DNA of 64,000 bases from Paraburkholderia aspalathi (lineage in GTDB: Bacteria; Pseudomonadota; Gammaproteobacteria; Burkholderiales; Burkholderiaceae). The notes under the pieces were generated by a model. It searched no databases, was not told where the DNA came from, and was given only the letters and a program-made list of their open reading frames with translations. The stretch covers positions 1-64,000 of the forward strand of contig NZ_FPBH01000037.1 in assembly GCF_900116445.1 (NCBI RefSeq). The letters run 5' to 3'. The position numbers were made by a program, and so were the translations under genes. Below, in pieces: positions 16,613 through 25,407 of this stretch. Positions within the stretch are counted from its first letter, which is position 1. Every line of letters begins with the position of its first letter.

Positions 16613-17848
16613 TCACTCCCAGGTCAGCGCGCCGCCAGTCTGATATTCGATCACTCGCGTCTCGAAGAAGTTGCGTTCCTTCTTCAGGTCGATCATCTCG
16701 CTCATCCACGGGAACGGGTTTTCCTCGTTCGGGTACAGCGGATCGAGACCGATCTGCTGGCAACGGCGGTTGCAGATGAAGCGCAGATAGCTCTTGAACA
16801 TCGACGCATTGAGGCCGAGCACCCCGCGCGGCATCGTATCTTCTGCGTAACGATATTCAAGTTCGACCGCTTGCTGGAAGATCTCGCGGATTTCCGCGCG
16901 GAACTCAGCCGTCCAGAGTTGCGGGTTTTCGAGTTTGATCTGGTTGATCAGGTCGATGCCGAAATTGCAGTGCATCGACTCGTCGCGCAGGATGTATTGG
17001 TACTGTTCCGCGGCGCCGGTCATCTTGTTCTGGCGACCCAGCGCCAGGATTTGCGTAAAGCCGACGTAGAAGAACAGGCCTTCCATCACACAGGCGAACA
17101 CGATCAGCGAGCGCAGCAGGGTCTGGTCTGCCTCGAGCGTGCCGGTCTTGAAGGCCGGGTCGGTCAGCGTATGGATGAACGGAATCAGGAATTCGTCTTT
17201 CGCGCGGATCGAGGAAACCTCGTGATACGCGTTGAAGATTTCGCCTTCGTCGAGGCCCAGGGACTCGACGATGTACTGGTAAGCGTGCGTGTGGATCGCC
17301 TCTTCGAACGCCTGGCGCAGCAGGAACTGGCGGCATTCGGGCGCCGTGATGTGGCGGTAGGTGCCCAGCACGATGTTGTTGGCGGCCAGCGAGTCGGCCG
17401 TCACGAAGAAGCCCAGGTTGCGCTTGACGATGCGGCGCTCGTCTTCGGTCAGACCGTTCGGGTCTTTCCAGAGGGCGATGTCGCGCGACATGTTCACTTC
17501 TTGCGGCATCCAGTGGTTGGCGCAACCAGCCAGATACTTTTCCCAGGCCCACTTGTATTTGAACGGCACCAACTGATTGACGTCGGTCTGGCCGTTGATG
17601 ATGCGTTTGTCGGCGACATTGACTCGCGCTTCGGAGGCGGCAGCCGTTCCGGTAGCAGCGTGGGTCACATGAGCGACGGGAGCGACAGCGATGTCGTTCG
17701 CGAAGATGTCTTGAGCCGAGGGAGCGTGAGGAGCGGAACGCGTTCCGACTTGCGAACCGACAGCCGATCCCGCAGCGTTGCGCAACACATTCTGTTGCGT
17801 AGCGCTCGAGGGAGTTACGGCAGTGATCTCGTCATCCCAGTTGAGCAT
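16613..17848 (-). CDS. nrdB: Ribonucleotide reductase class Ia, beta subunit
   Basis: 411 residues; carries the diiron-tyrosyl radical used by NrdA to make deoxyribonucleotides under aerobic conditions. Iron-ligand helices are seen in EEAIHTHAYQYIVE and DESMHCNFGIDLI, and the radical Tyr should lie within HAYQYI. The start at 17848 (MLNWDDEITAV) has GGTGA 7 bases upstream and is preferred over an ATG 15 bp earlier. The N-terminal ~60 residues are a low-complexity Ala/Thr/Val stretch before the conserved core. It follows nrdA after an unusually long 703-bp gap. Confidence 0.97.
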   Translation of the reverse strand: MLNWDDEITAVTPSSATQQNVLRNAAGSAVGSQVGTRSAPHAPSAQDIFANDIAVAPVAHVTHAATGTAAASEARVNVADKRIINGQTDVNQLVPFKYKWAWEKYLAGCANHWMPQEVNMSRDIALWKDPNGLTEDERRIVKRNLGFFVTADSLAANNIVLGTYRHITAPECRQFLLRQAFEEAIHTHAYQYIVESLGLDEGEIFNAYHEVSSIRAKDEFLIPFIHTLTDPAFKTGTLEADQTLLRSLIVFACVMEGLFFYVGFTQILALGRQNKMTGAAEQYQYILRDESMHCNFGIDLINQIKLENPQLWTAEFRAEIREIFQQAVELEYRYAEDTMPRGVLGLNASMFKSYLRFICNRRCQQIGLDPLYPNEENPFPWMSEMIDLKKERNFFETRVIEYQTGGALTWE

Positions 17849-18551
17849 AAATGTCACCATCAATTTAGAACGGTTTGTACCATCTTTTCACGAGCGATAA
17901 AAGAGTTCGCTGATGAAAAATCCTGTTTTCGATTCGCGTTGCTACGTTCATACAACACTTTGTTCAACAGACTGTGTGTGTCGCCTCATGTGAAGCGTGT
18001 TGAACGCGTGTCGTCGAGGTGCTTCGCGAGCTCGAAGAGCAACGTGTCAAAGCGACGTTTCGCTGCTCTATCTATCTGTATTGCGGAGCGTGCTTGCAGC
18101 GTTTTGCGATTGCTTCCTGCTGCCTCGTGCTGACGTTCCGGCTGTCCCGTGCTTGCCTGTTCGTCAGTGCTGGCGAGGCGGAGTTCAATGCAATGTCGAG
18201 CGATGCATCTGACCGGTTGTGTCGATAGACCTTCGACCGGAGCGTTTGCTGAGCGCTTCATGTCGAGCGCTTCGTCGGTGCTGCCGACTGCTGACTGCGT
18301 CATCTACTACTTGCTTACCGCTTGCCTGCTGTTTGCCTGCCGCTTCACGACTTCAGTTGCTTGCCGTGCTTCGCTGCTTTTCGACGAGCGGCGCAACGTC
18401 GATTTCGTTTCGCTGCGCCGCTCGTCTACTTCGCTTATGCATCACTTCTATCAAGCTTGCTGATCGCTGCATTCGGGTCTTTACCTACAACCCGCTTAGC
18501 AAGCGGCGATCCTGCCGCCTGCTTCGTGCTTAGTCGCGATCGCCAGACTTC
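17849..18551. other. 703-bp nrdA-nrdB intercistronic region, no supported gene
   Basis: No open frame here has conserved character or a convincing start. Read on the minus (nrd) strand the sequence is purine-rich with many AAGC/GAAGC repeats. It contains a 13-bp inverted repeat (GACGAGCGGCGCA at 18383-18395 with its complement at 18414-18426) lacking a T run. I see no NrdR-type box before nrdB, so nrdB either depends on read-through or on a promoter I cannot define. Confidence 0.6.
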
Positions 18552-21500
18552 TTACTGGCAAGCTTCGCACTCGTCGAAACCAGGATCGCCCGGACGCATC
18601 ATGCACACCGGACCATCTGCTTCCGGCGCTGCTTCGACTGCAACTGCCGGCGCTGCCGCCGCGACCTGGATGCCGCCCGAAGCTGCACCACCGCTCACGC
18701 CGAAGCCGCCTGCCGCGCCGCCGCCGACACCACCCGCACCGCCCGATCCTTCGCCGCCACCCGAGCTCACCGCGTTCAGTGCGCCATGCGCCACCGTCGA
18801 CTTCTCGACGTGCGTCGCCGCCATCGTGCGGAGGTAGTAGGTCGTCTTCAGACCGCGCACCCAAGCGAGCTTGTAGATCTCGTCGAGCTTCTTACCCGAC
18901 GCGCCGCCCATGTAAATGTTCAGCGACTGCGCCTGGTCGATCCACTTCTGGCGACGCGAAGCCGCCTCGACCAGCCACACCGGATCGAGTTCGAACGCGG
19001 TCGCGTAGATCGCGCGCAGGTCGGCCGGGATGCGGTCGATGCGCGAGAGCGTGCCGTCGAAGTACTTCAGGTCGGCGACCATGACTTCGTCCCACAGACC
19101 GCGTTCCTTCAGGTCGCGCACCAGGTAGTCGTTGACCACCGTGAATTCGCCCGACAGATTCGACTTCACATACAGGTTCTGGAACGTCGGTTCGATACAG
19201 GCCGACACGCCGATGATGTTCGAGATGGTCGCCGTCGGTGCGATGGCGACGCAGTTCGAGTTGCGCATGCCGTAGGTGGCGATACGCGAACGCAGTTCGG
19301 TCCAGTCCATCGATTCGCTCGAATCGACTTCGACGTAACCGCCGCGCGCTTCGGCCAGCAGCTTCACCGAGTCTTGCGGGAGGATGCCGCGATCCCACAG
19401 CGAGCCGCGGTAGCTGGAGTAACGGCCGCGCTCCTGCGCCAGCTCCGTCGACGCGTAGTAGGCGTAGTAGCAGACCGCTTCCATCGACGTATCGGCGAAC
19501 GCAACCGCCTCTTGCGACGCGTACGGCGTGCGCAGCAGGTGCAGGCAGTCCTGGAAGCCCATGATGCCCATGCCGACCGGACGGTGCTTCAGGTTCGAGT
19601 TACGTGCCTTGGCGACTGCGTAGTAATTAATGTCGATCACGTTGTCGAGCATGCGCATCGCGACGCTGACGGTGCGCTTGAGCTTGTCGTGGTCGAGCGC
19701 CAGAGTGCCGTCCGCCTGTTCCTTCAAGTGAGCGACGAGGTTCACGGAGCCCAGGTTACAGACGGCGATTTCGGCGTCACTGGTGTTCAGCGTGATTTCC
19801 GTGCACAGGTTCGACGAGTGGACGACACCGACGTGCTGTTGCGGCGAACGCACATTGCACGGATCCTTGAACGTGATCCACGGGTGGCCGGTTTCGAACA
19901 GCATGCCCAGCATCTTGCGCCACAGTTGCGCCGCCGGAATCTTCTTGAACAGCTTGATCTCGCCGCGCGCGACCTTGTCTTCGTAAGCCGTGTAAGCCGT
20001 TTCGAATTCCGCGCCGAACTTGTCGTGCAGATCCGGGCAGGTGGACGGCGAGAACAGCGTCCAGTCGCCGCCTTCGTGCACGCGCTTCATGAACAGGTCG
20101 GGAATCCAGTTCGCCGTGTTCATGTCGTGGGTGCGGCGACGGTCGTCGCCGGTGTTCTTACGCAGCTCGAGGAATTCTTCGATGTCCAGGTGCCACGTTT
20201 CCAGGTACGCGCAGACCGCGCCCTTGCGCTTGCCGCCCTGGTTCACGGCGACAGCCGTGTCGTTGACGACCTTCAGGAACGGCACGACGCCTTGCGACTT
20301 GCCATTGGTGCCCTTGATGTGCGAACCCAGAGCACGCACACGCGTCCAGTCGTTGCCCAAACCGCCGGCGAATTTCGACAGCAGCGCGTTTTCCTTCAGC
20401 GCTTCGTAGATACCGTCGAGGTCGTCGTCGACCGTGGTCAGGTAGCACGACGACAGTTGCGAGCGGCGGGTACCCGAGTTGAACAGCGTCGGCGTGGACG
20501 ACATGAAGTCGAAGCTCGACAGCACGTTGTAAAACTCGATCGCGCGCGCTTCGCGGTCGATCTCGTTCAGCGACAGACCCATCGCGACACGCATAAAGAA
20601 TGCCTGGGGCATTTCGATGCGCACGCCGTCGTGATGCAGGAAGTAGCGGTCGTACAGCGTCTGCAGGCCGAGGTAGCCGAACTGCAGGTCGCGGTTGTTG
20701 TCGAGTGCGGCGCCGAGGCGCTTCAGGTCGAACTGCAGGAGTTTGTCGTCGAGCAGTTCGGCTTGCACGCCGCGCTTGATGAATTGCGGGAAGTACTCGG
20801 CGTAGCGCTCGCCCATTTCCGTTTGCGTGACTTCCTCTTCGAGGATCTCGCGGCGGATCGTGTGCAGCAGGATGCGGGCCGTGACCTGGCTATAAGCCGG
20901 GTCTTTTTCGATCATCGTGCGGGCAGCCAGAATTGCCGAGTCGTAGACCTGGCTCATCGGCACGCCGTCGTACAGATTCTTCACCGTTTCCGCGATGATC
21001 GGATCGGCGCTCACGGCGTCGCCCAGGTTCGAGCACGCCAGTTCGATGATGCCGCGCAGCGCAGCCATGTCGAGCGGACGCGTCACGCCGTTGTCGGTGA
21101 CGTTCAGACCCGGCGTGCTGGCGACGATCTGGTCGTCATGACCGCGCGCTTGGGTGCGCTTCTCGCGATACAGCACGTAGGCACGCGCGACGTTATGTTC
21201 GCCGCCGCGCATCAGCGCGAGTTCGACCTGATCCTGGATGTCTTCAATATGGAACGTGCCGCCGTTCGGACGGCTGCGCACGAGTGCGCGCACCACGTTC
21301 TGCGTAAGTTGCTCGACCAGTTCGCGCACGCGAGCCGACGCCGCGCCTTGACCACCGTTGACGGCCAGAAATGCCTTCGTCACGGCGATGGCGATTTTCG
21401 ACGGCTCGAACGACACCACGCTGCCGTTACGACGGATCACCTTGTAGTCGGCGTAGGTCACTTGCGGCGCGAGCGCCTGGGCGCCTTGTGTCTGGCCAAA

Positions 21501-21557
21501 GGCCTGGCCAGCCGGTGAACCCTCGTACCGGGTCGTCGCGTTGTCGGTGGTTTGCAT
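18552..21557 (-). CDS. nrdA: Ribonucleotide reductase class Ia, alpha subunit
   Basis: 1001 residues; the catalytic subunit reducing ribonucleoside diphosphates. An N-terminal ATP-cone (about 30-130, starting IRRNGSVVSFEPSKIA) gives allosteric control. The barrel carries active-site cysteines in SSCYLTTVDDD, NLCTEITLNTS and AVCNLGSVNL. The C-terminal redox tail ends CEACQ (Cys997, Cys1000). Between barrel and tail is an unusual Gly/Ala-rich linker at about 927-980. The ATG at 21557 has AGGAG 8 bases upstream. An NrdR/DnaA-type control region lies upstream. Confidence 0.97.
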   Translation of the reverse strand: MQTTDNATTRYEGSPAGQAFGQTQGAQALAPQVTYADYKVIRRNGSVVSFEPSKIAIAVTKAFLAVNGGQGAASARVRELVEQLTQNVVRALVRSRPNGGTFHIEDIQDQVELALMRGGEHNVARAYVLYREKRTQARGHDDQIVASTPGLNVTDNGVTRPLDMAALRGIIELACSNLGDAVSADPIIAETVKNLYDGVPMSQVYDSAILAARTMIEKDPAYSQVTARILLHTIRREILEEEVTQTEMGERYAEYFPQFIKRGVQAELLDDKLLQFDLKRLGAALDNNRDLQFGYLGLQTLYDRYFLHHDGVRIEMPQAFFMRVAMGLSLNEIDREARAIEFYNVLSSFDFMSSTPTLFNSGTRRSQLSSCYLTTVDDDLDGIYEALKENALLSKFAGGLGNDWTRVRALGSHIKGTNGKSQGVVPFLKVVNDTAVAVNQGGKRKGAVCAYLETWHLDIEEFLELRKNTGDDRRRTHDMNTANWIPDLFMKRVHEGGDWTLFSPSTCPDLHDKFGAEFETAYTAYEDKVARGEIKLFKKIPAAQLWRKMLGMLFETGHPWITFKDPCNVRSPQQHVGVVHSSNLCTEITLNTSDAEIAVCNLGSVNLVAHLKEQADGTLALDHDKLKRTVSVAMRMLDNVIDINYYAVAKARNSNLKHRPVGMGIMGFQDCLHLLRTPYASQEAVAFADTSMEAVCYYAYYASTELAQERGRYSSYRGSLWDRGILPQDSVKLLAEARGGYVEVDSSESMDWTELRSRIATYGMRNSNCVAIAPTATISNIIGVSACIEPTFQNLYVKSNLSGEFTVVNDYLVRDLKERGLWDEVMVADLKYFDGTLSRIDRIPADLRAIYATAFELDPVWLVEAASRRQKWIDQAQSLNIYMGGASGKKLDEIYKLAWVRGLKTTYYLRTMAATHVEKSTVAHGALNAVSSGGGEGSGGAGGVGGGAAGGFGVSGGAASGGIQVAAAAPAVAVEAAPEADGPVCMMRPGDPGFDECEACQ

Positions 21558-21866
21558 GTGCAAAGCTCCTGGTCTTGGAAATGTTGCGGAGATAACCGCG
21601 GATTAAAACGAACGCTGCGCCGCCGCGTGCGCAAGCGATGGGGTGCAGAAAAAAGGCCGGCTGAGCCGGGTGGCGGGATGCGACAGCAGTGAAGCCTGGT
21701 TCGAATTGAAAACGGTCTTCATCATGTGTGTCGCGATCACTTGCTATGCCCTTTTCCTGAATGTTTCTGGACGCTGCCGCTTCTCTCGACCGGCCACGCC
21801 GCAGGAATATTTATCGCCGCCCGGAATGCTTGCGGCGCCGTGCTCGGGAAGCGGGGCGCCGCAAAC

Positions 21867-21899
21867 TTATGCACTCAGTTATGCACAGAGTTATACACA
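21867..21899 (+). promoter_or_regulatory. Three DnaA-type boxes at 12-bp spacing
   Basis: TTATGCACT (21867-21875), TTATGCACA (21879-21887) and TTATACACA (21891-21899) are direct repeats with a 12-bp period. The last two fit the DnaA box TTATNCACA exactly; the first differs at one base. They lie within the nrdA leader, next to the NrdR-type boxes. In E. coli DnaA binds the nrdAB promoter; a similar role here is inference. Confidence 0.65.
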
Positions 21900-21903
21900 C
21901 CGG

Positions 21904-21950
21904 ACACAAGATATAGTGCGAAACTGAATTTCTGGCACCAAGTATAGTGT
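21904..21950. promoter_or_regulatory. Tandem NrdR-type boxes upstream of nrdA
   Basis: ACACAAGATATAGTGC (21904-21919) and GCACCAAGTATAGTGT (21935-21950) resemble the NrdR consensus acaCwAtATaTwgtgt. Their starts are 31 bp apart, about three helical turns, the spacing known for NrdR pairs. The second overlaps the proposed -10 element. NrdR is the ATP/dATP-responsive repressor of nrd genes. Confidence 0.8.
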
Positions 21951-21968
21951 AGTTTCAAGACAGGTCAA
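21941..21968 (-). promoter_or_regulatory. Putative sigma70 promoter of nrdA
   Basis: On the minus strand TTGACC (21968-21963) is followed after 16 bp by TATACT (21946-21941). The -10 falls inside the promoter-proximal NrdR-type box, which fits repression by occlusion. Transcription would start near 21935. Confidence 0.6.
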
Positions 21969-22029
21969 ATCGTTTTATTTGCTTTCAAAGGCTTGACTTT
22001 TGCATAGCGCGACGCGAAGCCGACTCCCC

Positions 22030-22056
22030 GGAGAACAAGGCAGCGCCTTGTTCTCC
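22030..22056. repeat. Perfect 12-bp hairpin after ampD
   Basis: GGAGAACAAGGC and GCCTTGTTCTCC flank an AGC loop. It lies about 30 bp past the ampD stop. No T run follows on either strand, so it is at most a weak terminator or an mRNA 3' end stabiliser. Confidence 0.6.
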
Positions 22057-22086
22057 TCGCATCACGCGAGGTTGCGCGAAGGGTCG

Positions 22087-22683
22087 TTACAGCGTTTTGG
22101 AAAACTTGAGATAGGGGAAGTACTGATCCGCCAACGCGGTATCGCGCTGCAGACGCTGCCACTCGAAATGCGGCCCTGGATCGGTCTTGCGACCGGGGGC
22201 GATGTCCGAGTGACCGGCGAGGCCCTCGACCGGATAGCGGGCCTTGAGCGCCGTCACAAGTGCACCGAGCGTGCGGTATTGCGCCGCTTCGAAAGCAGTC
22301 GTATCACTGCCCTCCAGCTCGATGCCGATCGAGAAATCGTTGCAGCGCTCGCGGCCGAAAAAATTCGACGGTCCGGCGTGCCATGCCCGCTCGTTGCAGG
22401 ACACGAATTGCTCGAGCGCGCCATCGCGATGAATCACGAAATGCGCCGACACCCGCACGCCGCGCAGATGCGTGTCGTAGTAAGGGTGAGCGTCGCAGTC
22501 GAGGGTGTTCAGGAACAGTTCGGCGATCGCCGTGCCGCCGAACTCATTGGGCGGCAGGCTGATGTTGTGGACGACGATCAGCGTCGGCACGGCCCCGTCG
22601 GGCCGCGCTTCAAAATTCGGCGATGGCAGCTTGCGTGCGGCGGCGACCCAACCGTCGGCGTCGACGGCGAACTCGACGCTCAT
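22087..22683 (-). CDS. ampD: 1,6-anhydro-N-acetylmuramyl-L-alanine amidase AmpD
   Basis: A 198-residue cytosolic zinc amidase that frees the peptide from anhydro-muropeptides during cell wall recycling. VVHNISLPP supplies the first zinc His, and GHSDIAPGRKTDPG near the C-terminus carries the second His and the Asp ligand, with AHFVIHRDG in between. It starts MSVEFAVDADGW at 22683; the ATG overlaps the stop of the upstream PP0621-family gene by 4 bp. The freed tripeptide feeds Mpl (5378-6772). Loss of AmpD raises beta-lactamase expression in other bacteria. Confidence 0.96.
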   Translation of the reverse strand: MSVEFAVDADGWVAAARKLPSPNFEARPDGAVPTLIVVHNISLPPNEFGGTAIAELFLNTLDCDAHPYYDTHLRGVRVSAHFVIHRDGALEQFVSCNERAWHAGPSNFFGRERCNDFSIGIELEGSDTTAFEAAQYRTLGALVTALKARYPVEGLAGHSDIAPGRKTDPGPHFEWQRLQRDTALADQYFPYLKFSKTL

Positions 22684-23021
22684 CGAGCGTCGCGGCCCGA
22701 GGGACGCGCGCCATGACGCTGCGCGTGCGCGGCGCTGCAGAAAGGCTGCCCCGCCACCACCACGGAGTCGCTCTTCGGCGCGTGCACGCCGCACTCGGCG
22801 CAACGGATCATCGGCTCGGCGAGTTGGGGGCGCGCTTGCGGCGCATTGGACCCACGCGCGCCGCCATTCGGAGCGCTCTGGCCTCGTGGACCGCCGGCGC
22901 CCGCGGCGCCATTCGCACCGGCGCCGGTGCGTTGCGACGCTTGCGCGTCGTGACGACGCAGCGCCTTGACCAGCCACTGGCCAACGATGAACAACAGGAT
23001 CAGCAGAAAAATTTGTCGCAT
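22680..23021 (-). CDS. PP0621-family small membrane protein
   Basis: 113 residues. An N-terminal membrane helix (MRQIFLLILLFIVGQWLV) is followed by a Gly/Ala/Asn-rich spacer and a C-terminal zinc-ribbon-like block: MIRCAECGVHAPKSDSV, then FCSAAHAQRHG. Function is unknown; the cysteines suggest metal binding. It overlaps ampD by 4 bp and follows the CcsA-like gene after 10 bp, so all three are probably one transcript. Confidence 0.85.
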   Translation of the reverse strand: MRQIFLLILLFIVGQWLVKALRRHDAQASQRTGAGANGAAGAGGPRGQSAPNGGARGSNAPQARPQLAEPMIRCAECGVHAPKSDSVVVAGQPFCSAAHAQRHGARPSGRDAR

Positions 23022-23031
23022 AGCAGGACAC

Positions 23032-23958
23032 TCACACTACAGCACGGTGCAACAGCACCTCGAATACGAAACGGCTGCCGACGTACGCCAGCAACAGCGC
23101 GACGAACGACGCCAGCACCCAGCGCAATGCCGCACGGCCGCGCCAGCCGGAAACCTTGCGCGCGGTCAGCAGCGCGCCGAACATCACCCACGAAAGAATC
23201 GCGAACACGGTCTTGTGATCGAGCCGCAAGGCGCGGTCCACCAGTTGCTCGCTAAACAGGATGCCCGAGACCAGCGTCAGCGTGAGCAGCACGAAGCCGG
23301 CGCCGATCAGACGGAACAGCAGCTTTTCAAGTGTCAGCAGCGGCGGCAAGGTGTCGAGCCAGCTCGACAGCCAGCCGTTGCCCGCCGCAGCCGCATTGCG
23401 TTGCGACATGCCGCCGCGCATGGCATGCAGACGCCGCTCGACCAGCAGCATCAGAACCGCGTGCAGCGCCGCGATCGCGAACAGACCGTACGCGATATTG
23501 GCGATCAGGAAATGCAGCTTGAACATCGGCGCGGCTGAATACGGCAGCACACGCACGCCATTGAACGCCAGCGGCAATAAAGAAGCGACGCAGGCGAGCG
23601 GCAACACCAGCAGGCGCAAGCCGTCGAGAGGAAAGAAAAAGCTCTCGATCCAGTAGATGCCGGCGCCGAGCCAGAACATCGCCGACAGCGCGAACGCGAA
23701 ACCGAACACCATCGCGTTCTGGGGAAAGATGGTGGTGTGCAGCAGCACGCCGTGGGCCAGCAGCGCGACAAACAGCAGCGCGCGGCCCGAGCTGCTCATG
23801 CCGGAAGCGGCCGATGCGGCCGGGATGCCCGCGGAGACGGGCACCGGCGGCACGCTCTCGAGCATGGGGCGCAAGGCGGCGTGCCGGTGCGAGCGCCAGC
23901 CGGCCACGGCGAGACCGCCGTAGAGGAGCGCAGTGAGGGCATACAGTACAATATCCAT
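23032..23958 (-). CDS. CcsA/YpjD-type cytochrome c assembly-like membrane protein
   Basis: A 308-residue integral membrane protein with about eight hydrophobic helices, for example residues 1-20, around 60-80 and the C-terminal pair. The architecture and the FKLHFLIANIAYGLFAIAALHA segment match the cytochrome C assembly family (YpjD subgroup), which handles heme in other members. A conserved neighbourhood with ffh is known in proteobacteria, but a role in SRP targeting is not established. ffh diverges 81 bp away. Confidence 0.85.
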   Translation of the reverse strand: MDIVLYALTALLYGGLAVAGWRSHRHAALRPMLESVPPVPVSAGIPAASAASGMSSSGRALLFVALLAHGVLLHTTIFPQNAMVFGFAFALSAMFWLGAGIYWIESFFFPLDGLRLLVLPLACVASLLPLAFNGVRVLPYSAAPMFKLHFLIANIAYGLFAIAALHAVLMLLVERRLHAMRGGMSQRNAAAAGNGWLSSWLDTLPPLLTLEKLLFRLIGAGFVLLTLTLVSGILFSEQLVDRALRLDHKTVFAILSWVMFGALLTARKVSGWRGRAALRWVLASFVALLLAYVGSRFVFEVLLHRAVV

Positions 23959-24039
23959 ATTCGAAGTTTACACTAGGCCCCTGCTCCGCGACGTCTCCCG
24001 CTTCGCGCCCCGCTCCGGCCGCACAGTTCATCGCTCCCC

Positions 24040-25407
24040 ATGCTCGACAATCTGACTCAACGGATGGCGCGCGTCGTCAAGACGCTGCGCGGCGAAGCCC
24101 GGCTCACCGAGGCGAACACCCAGGAAATGCTGCGCGAAGTGCGCCTCGCGCTTCTCGAGGCGGACGTGGCGCTGCCCGTCGTGCGCGAGTTCATCGCCAA
24201 GGTGAAGGAAAAAGCGCTAGGCGAGGAAGTGCTCAGCAGCCTGTCGCCGGGTCAGGCGCTGGTCGGCGTGGTGCAGCGCGAGCTGACCGCGATCATCGGC
24301 GGCGACTATGAAGGCAAGGCCGTCGAGCTGAATCTCGCCGTCACACCGCCGGCTGTCATCCTGATGGCGGGTCTGCAAGGCGCCGGTAAGACGACCACGG
24401 TCGGCAAGCTCGCCAAGCTCCTGCGCGAGAAGTACAAGAAGAAGGTCCTCACGGTTTCGTGCGACGTCTACCGCCCGGCTGCTATTGCGCAGTTGAAGAC
24501 GGTGACCGAGCAGGTCGGCGCGGATTTCTTCCCGTCGGAACCGGATCAGAAGCCGGTGGATATCGCGATCGCCGCGGTAGATTGGGCCAAGCGCCACTAC
24601 CACGACGTGCTGCTGGTCGACACGGCCGGCCGTCTGGGTATCGACGAAGCGATGATGGCCGAAATCGCCGCGCTGCACAGCACGCTGAAACCGGCGGAAA
24701 CGCTGTTCGTCGTGGACGCGATGCTCGGCCAGGATGCGGTCAACACCGCGAAGGCCTTTAGCGACGCATTGCCGCTCACCGGCGTGGTCCTCACCAAGCT
24801 CGACGGCGATTCACGTGGCGGCGCGGCGCTCTCCGTGCGTCACGTGACGGGCAAGCCGATCAAGTTCGTCGGCGTCGCCGAAAAGCTCGATGGCCTCGAA
24901 ATTTTCTACCCGGATCGCATGGCGAACCGGATTCTCGGCATGGGCGACATTCTCGCCCTCGTCGAAGAAGCGCAGCGCGGCGTAGACGTTCAGGCCGCGC
25001 AGAAGCTCGCCGACAAGGTCAAGAAAGGCGGCGACTTCGACCTCAACGATTTCCGCGCGCAATTGACCCAGATGAAGGGCATGGGCGGCCTGTCGTCGCT
25101 GATGGACAAACTGCCGGCCCAGTTCCAGCAAGCCGCCGCCGGCGCCGACATGGGCCAGGCCGAAAAGCAGATGCGCCGCATGGAAGGCATCATCAACTCG
25201 ATGACGCCGCTCGAGCGCGCCAAGCCCGATCTGATCAAGGCCACCCGCAAGCGCCGCATTGCCGCCGGCGCAGGCGTGCAGGTGCAGGAAGTCAATCGCA
25301 TGCTGAATCAGTACGACCAGATGCGCACGATGATGAAAAAGCTGAAGGGCGGCAATCTGCAAAAGATGATGCGCGGCATGAAGGGCATGATGCCCGGCAT
25401 GCGCTAA
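24040..25407 (+). CDS. ffh: Signal recognition particle protein (SRP54 homolog)
   Basis: 455 residues; with 4.5S RNA it delivers nascent membrane proteins to FtsY. The N domain (1-90) precedes the GTPase with GLQGAGKTTT at 111-120, DTAGRLGID and TKLDGDSRGG. The C-terminal M domain is Met-rich (e.g. the MMRGMKGMMPGMR end) and binds RNA and signal peptides. Length is typical. The 4.5S RNA gene is not in this window. Confidence 0.98.
   Translation: MLDNLTQRMARVVKTLRGEARLTEANTQEMLREVRLALLEADVALPVVREFIAKVKEKALGEEVLSSLSPGQALVGVVQRELTAIIGGDYEGKAVELNLAVTPPAVILMAGLQGAGKTTTVGKLAKLLREKYKKKVLTVSCDVYRPAAIAQLKTVTEQVGADFFPSEPDQKPVDIAIAAVDWAKRHYHDVLLVDTAGRLGIDEAMMAEIAALHSTLKPAETLFVVDAMLGQDAVNTAKAFSDALPLTGVVLTKLDGDSRGGAALSVRHVTGKPIKFVGVAEKLDGLEIFYPDRMANRILGMGDILALVEEAQRGVDVQAAQKLADKVKKGGDFDLNDFRAQLTQMKGMGGLSSLMDKLPAQFQQAAAGADMGQAEKQMRRMEGIINSMTPLERAKPDLIKATRKRRIAAGAGVQVQEVNRMLNQYDQMRTMMKKLKGGNLQKMMRGMKGMMPGMR

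Larger units (their letters stand above)
21558..22086. other. Upstream region of nrdA (529 bp), non-coding
   Basis: It separates nrdA from ampD, both on the minus strand. It holds the putative nrdA promoter, two NrdR-type boxes and three DnaA-type boxes (separate entries), and a 12-bp hairpin at 22030-22056 just past ampD. The leader between the promoter (~21940) and the nrdA start is about 380 nt with no supported gene. Confidence 0.7.

Noticed and set aside
17986..18303. A 105-residue minus-strand open frame in the nrdA-nrdB gap
   Set aside because: No ribosome site of note and no domain; purine skew of the strand removes stops. It cannot be excluded without comparison to relatives.
18786..21518. 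A 910-codon open frame on plus, antisense to nrdA
   Set aside because: Composition (Arg, His, Val) and lack of motifs mark it as a shadow of nrdA.
22030..22056. Rho-independent terminator of ampD
   Set aside because: The stem is perfect but no T run follows on the minus strand.
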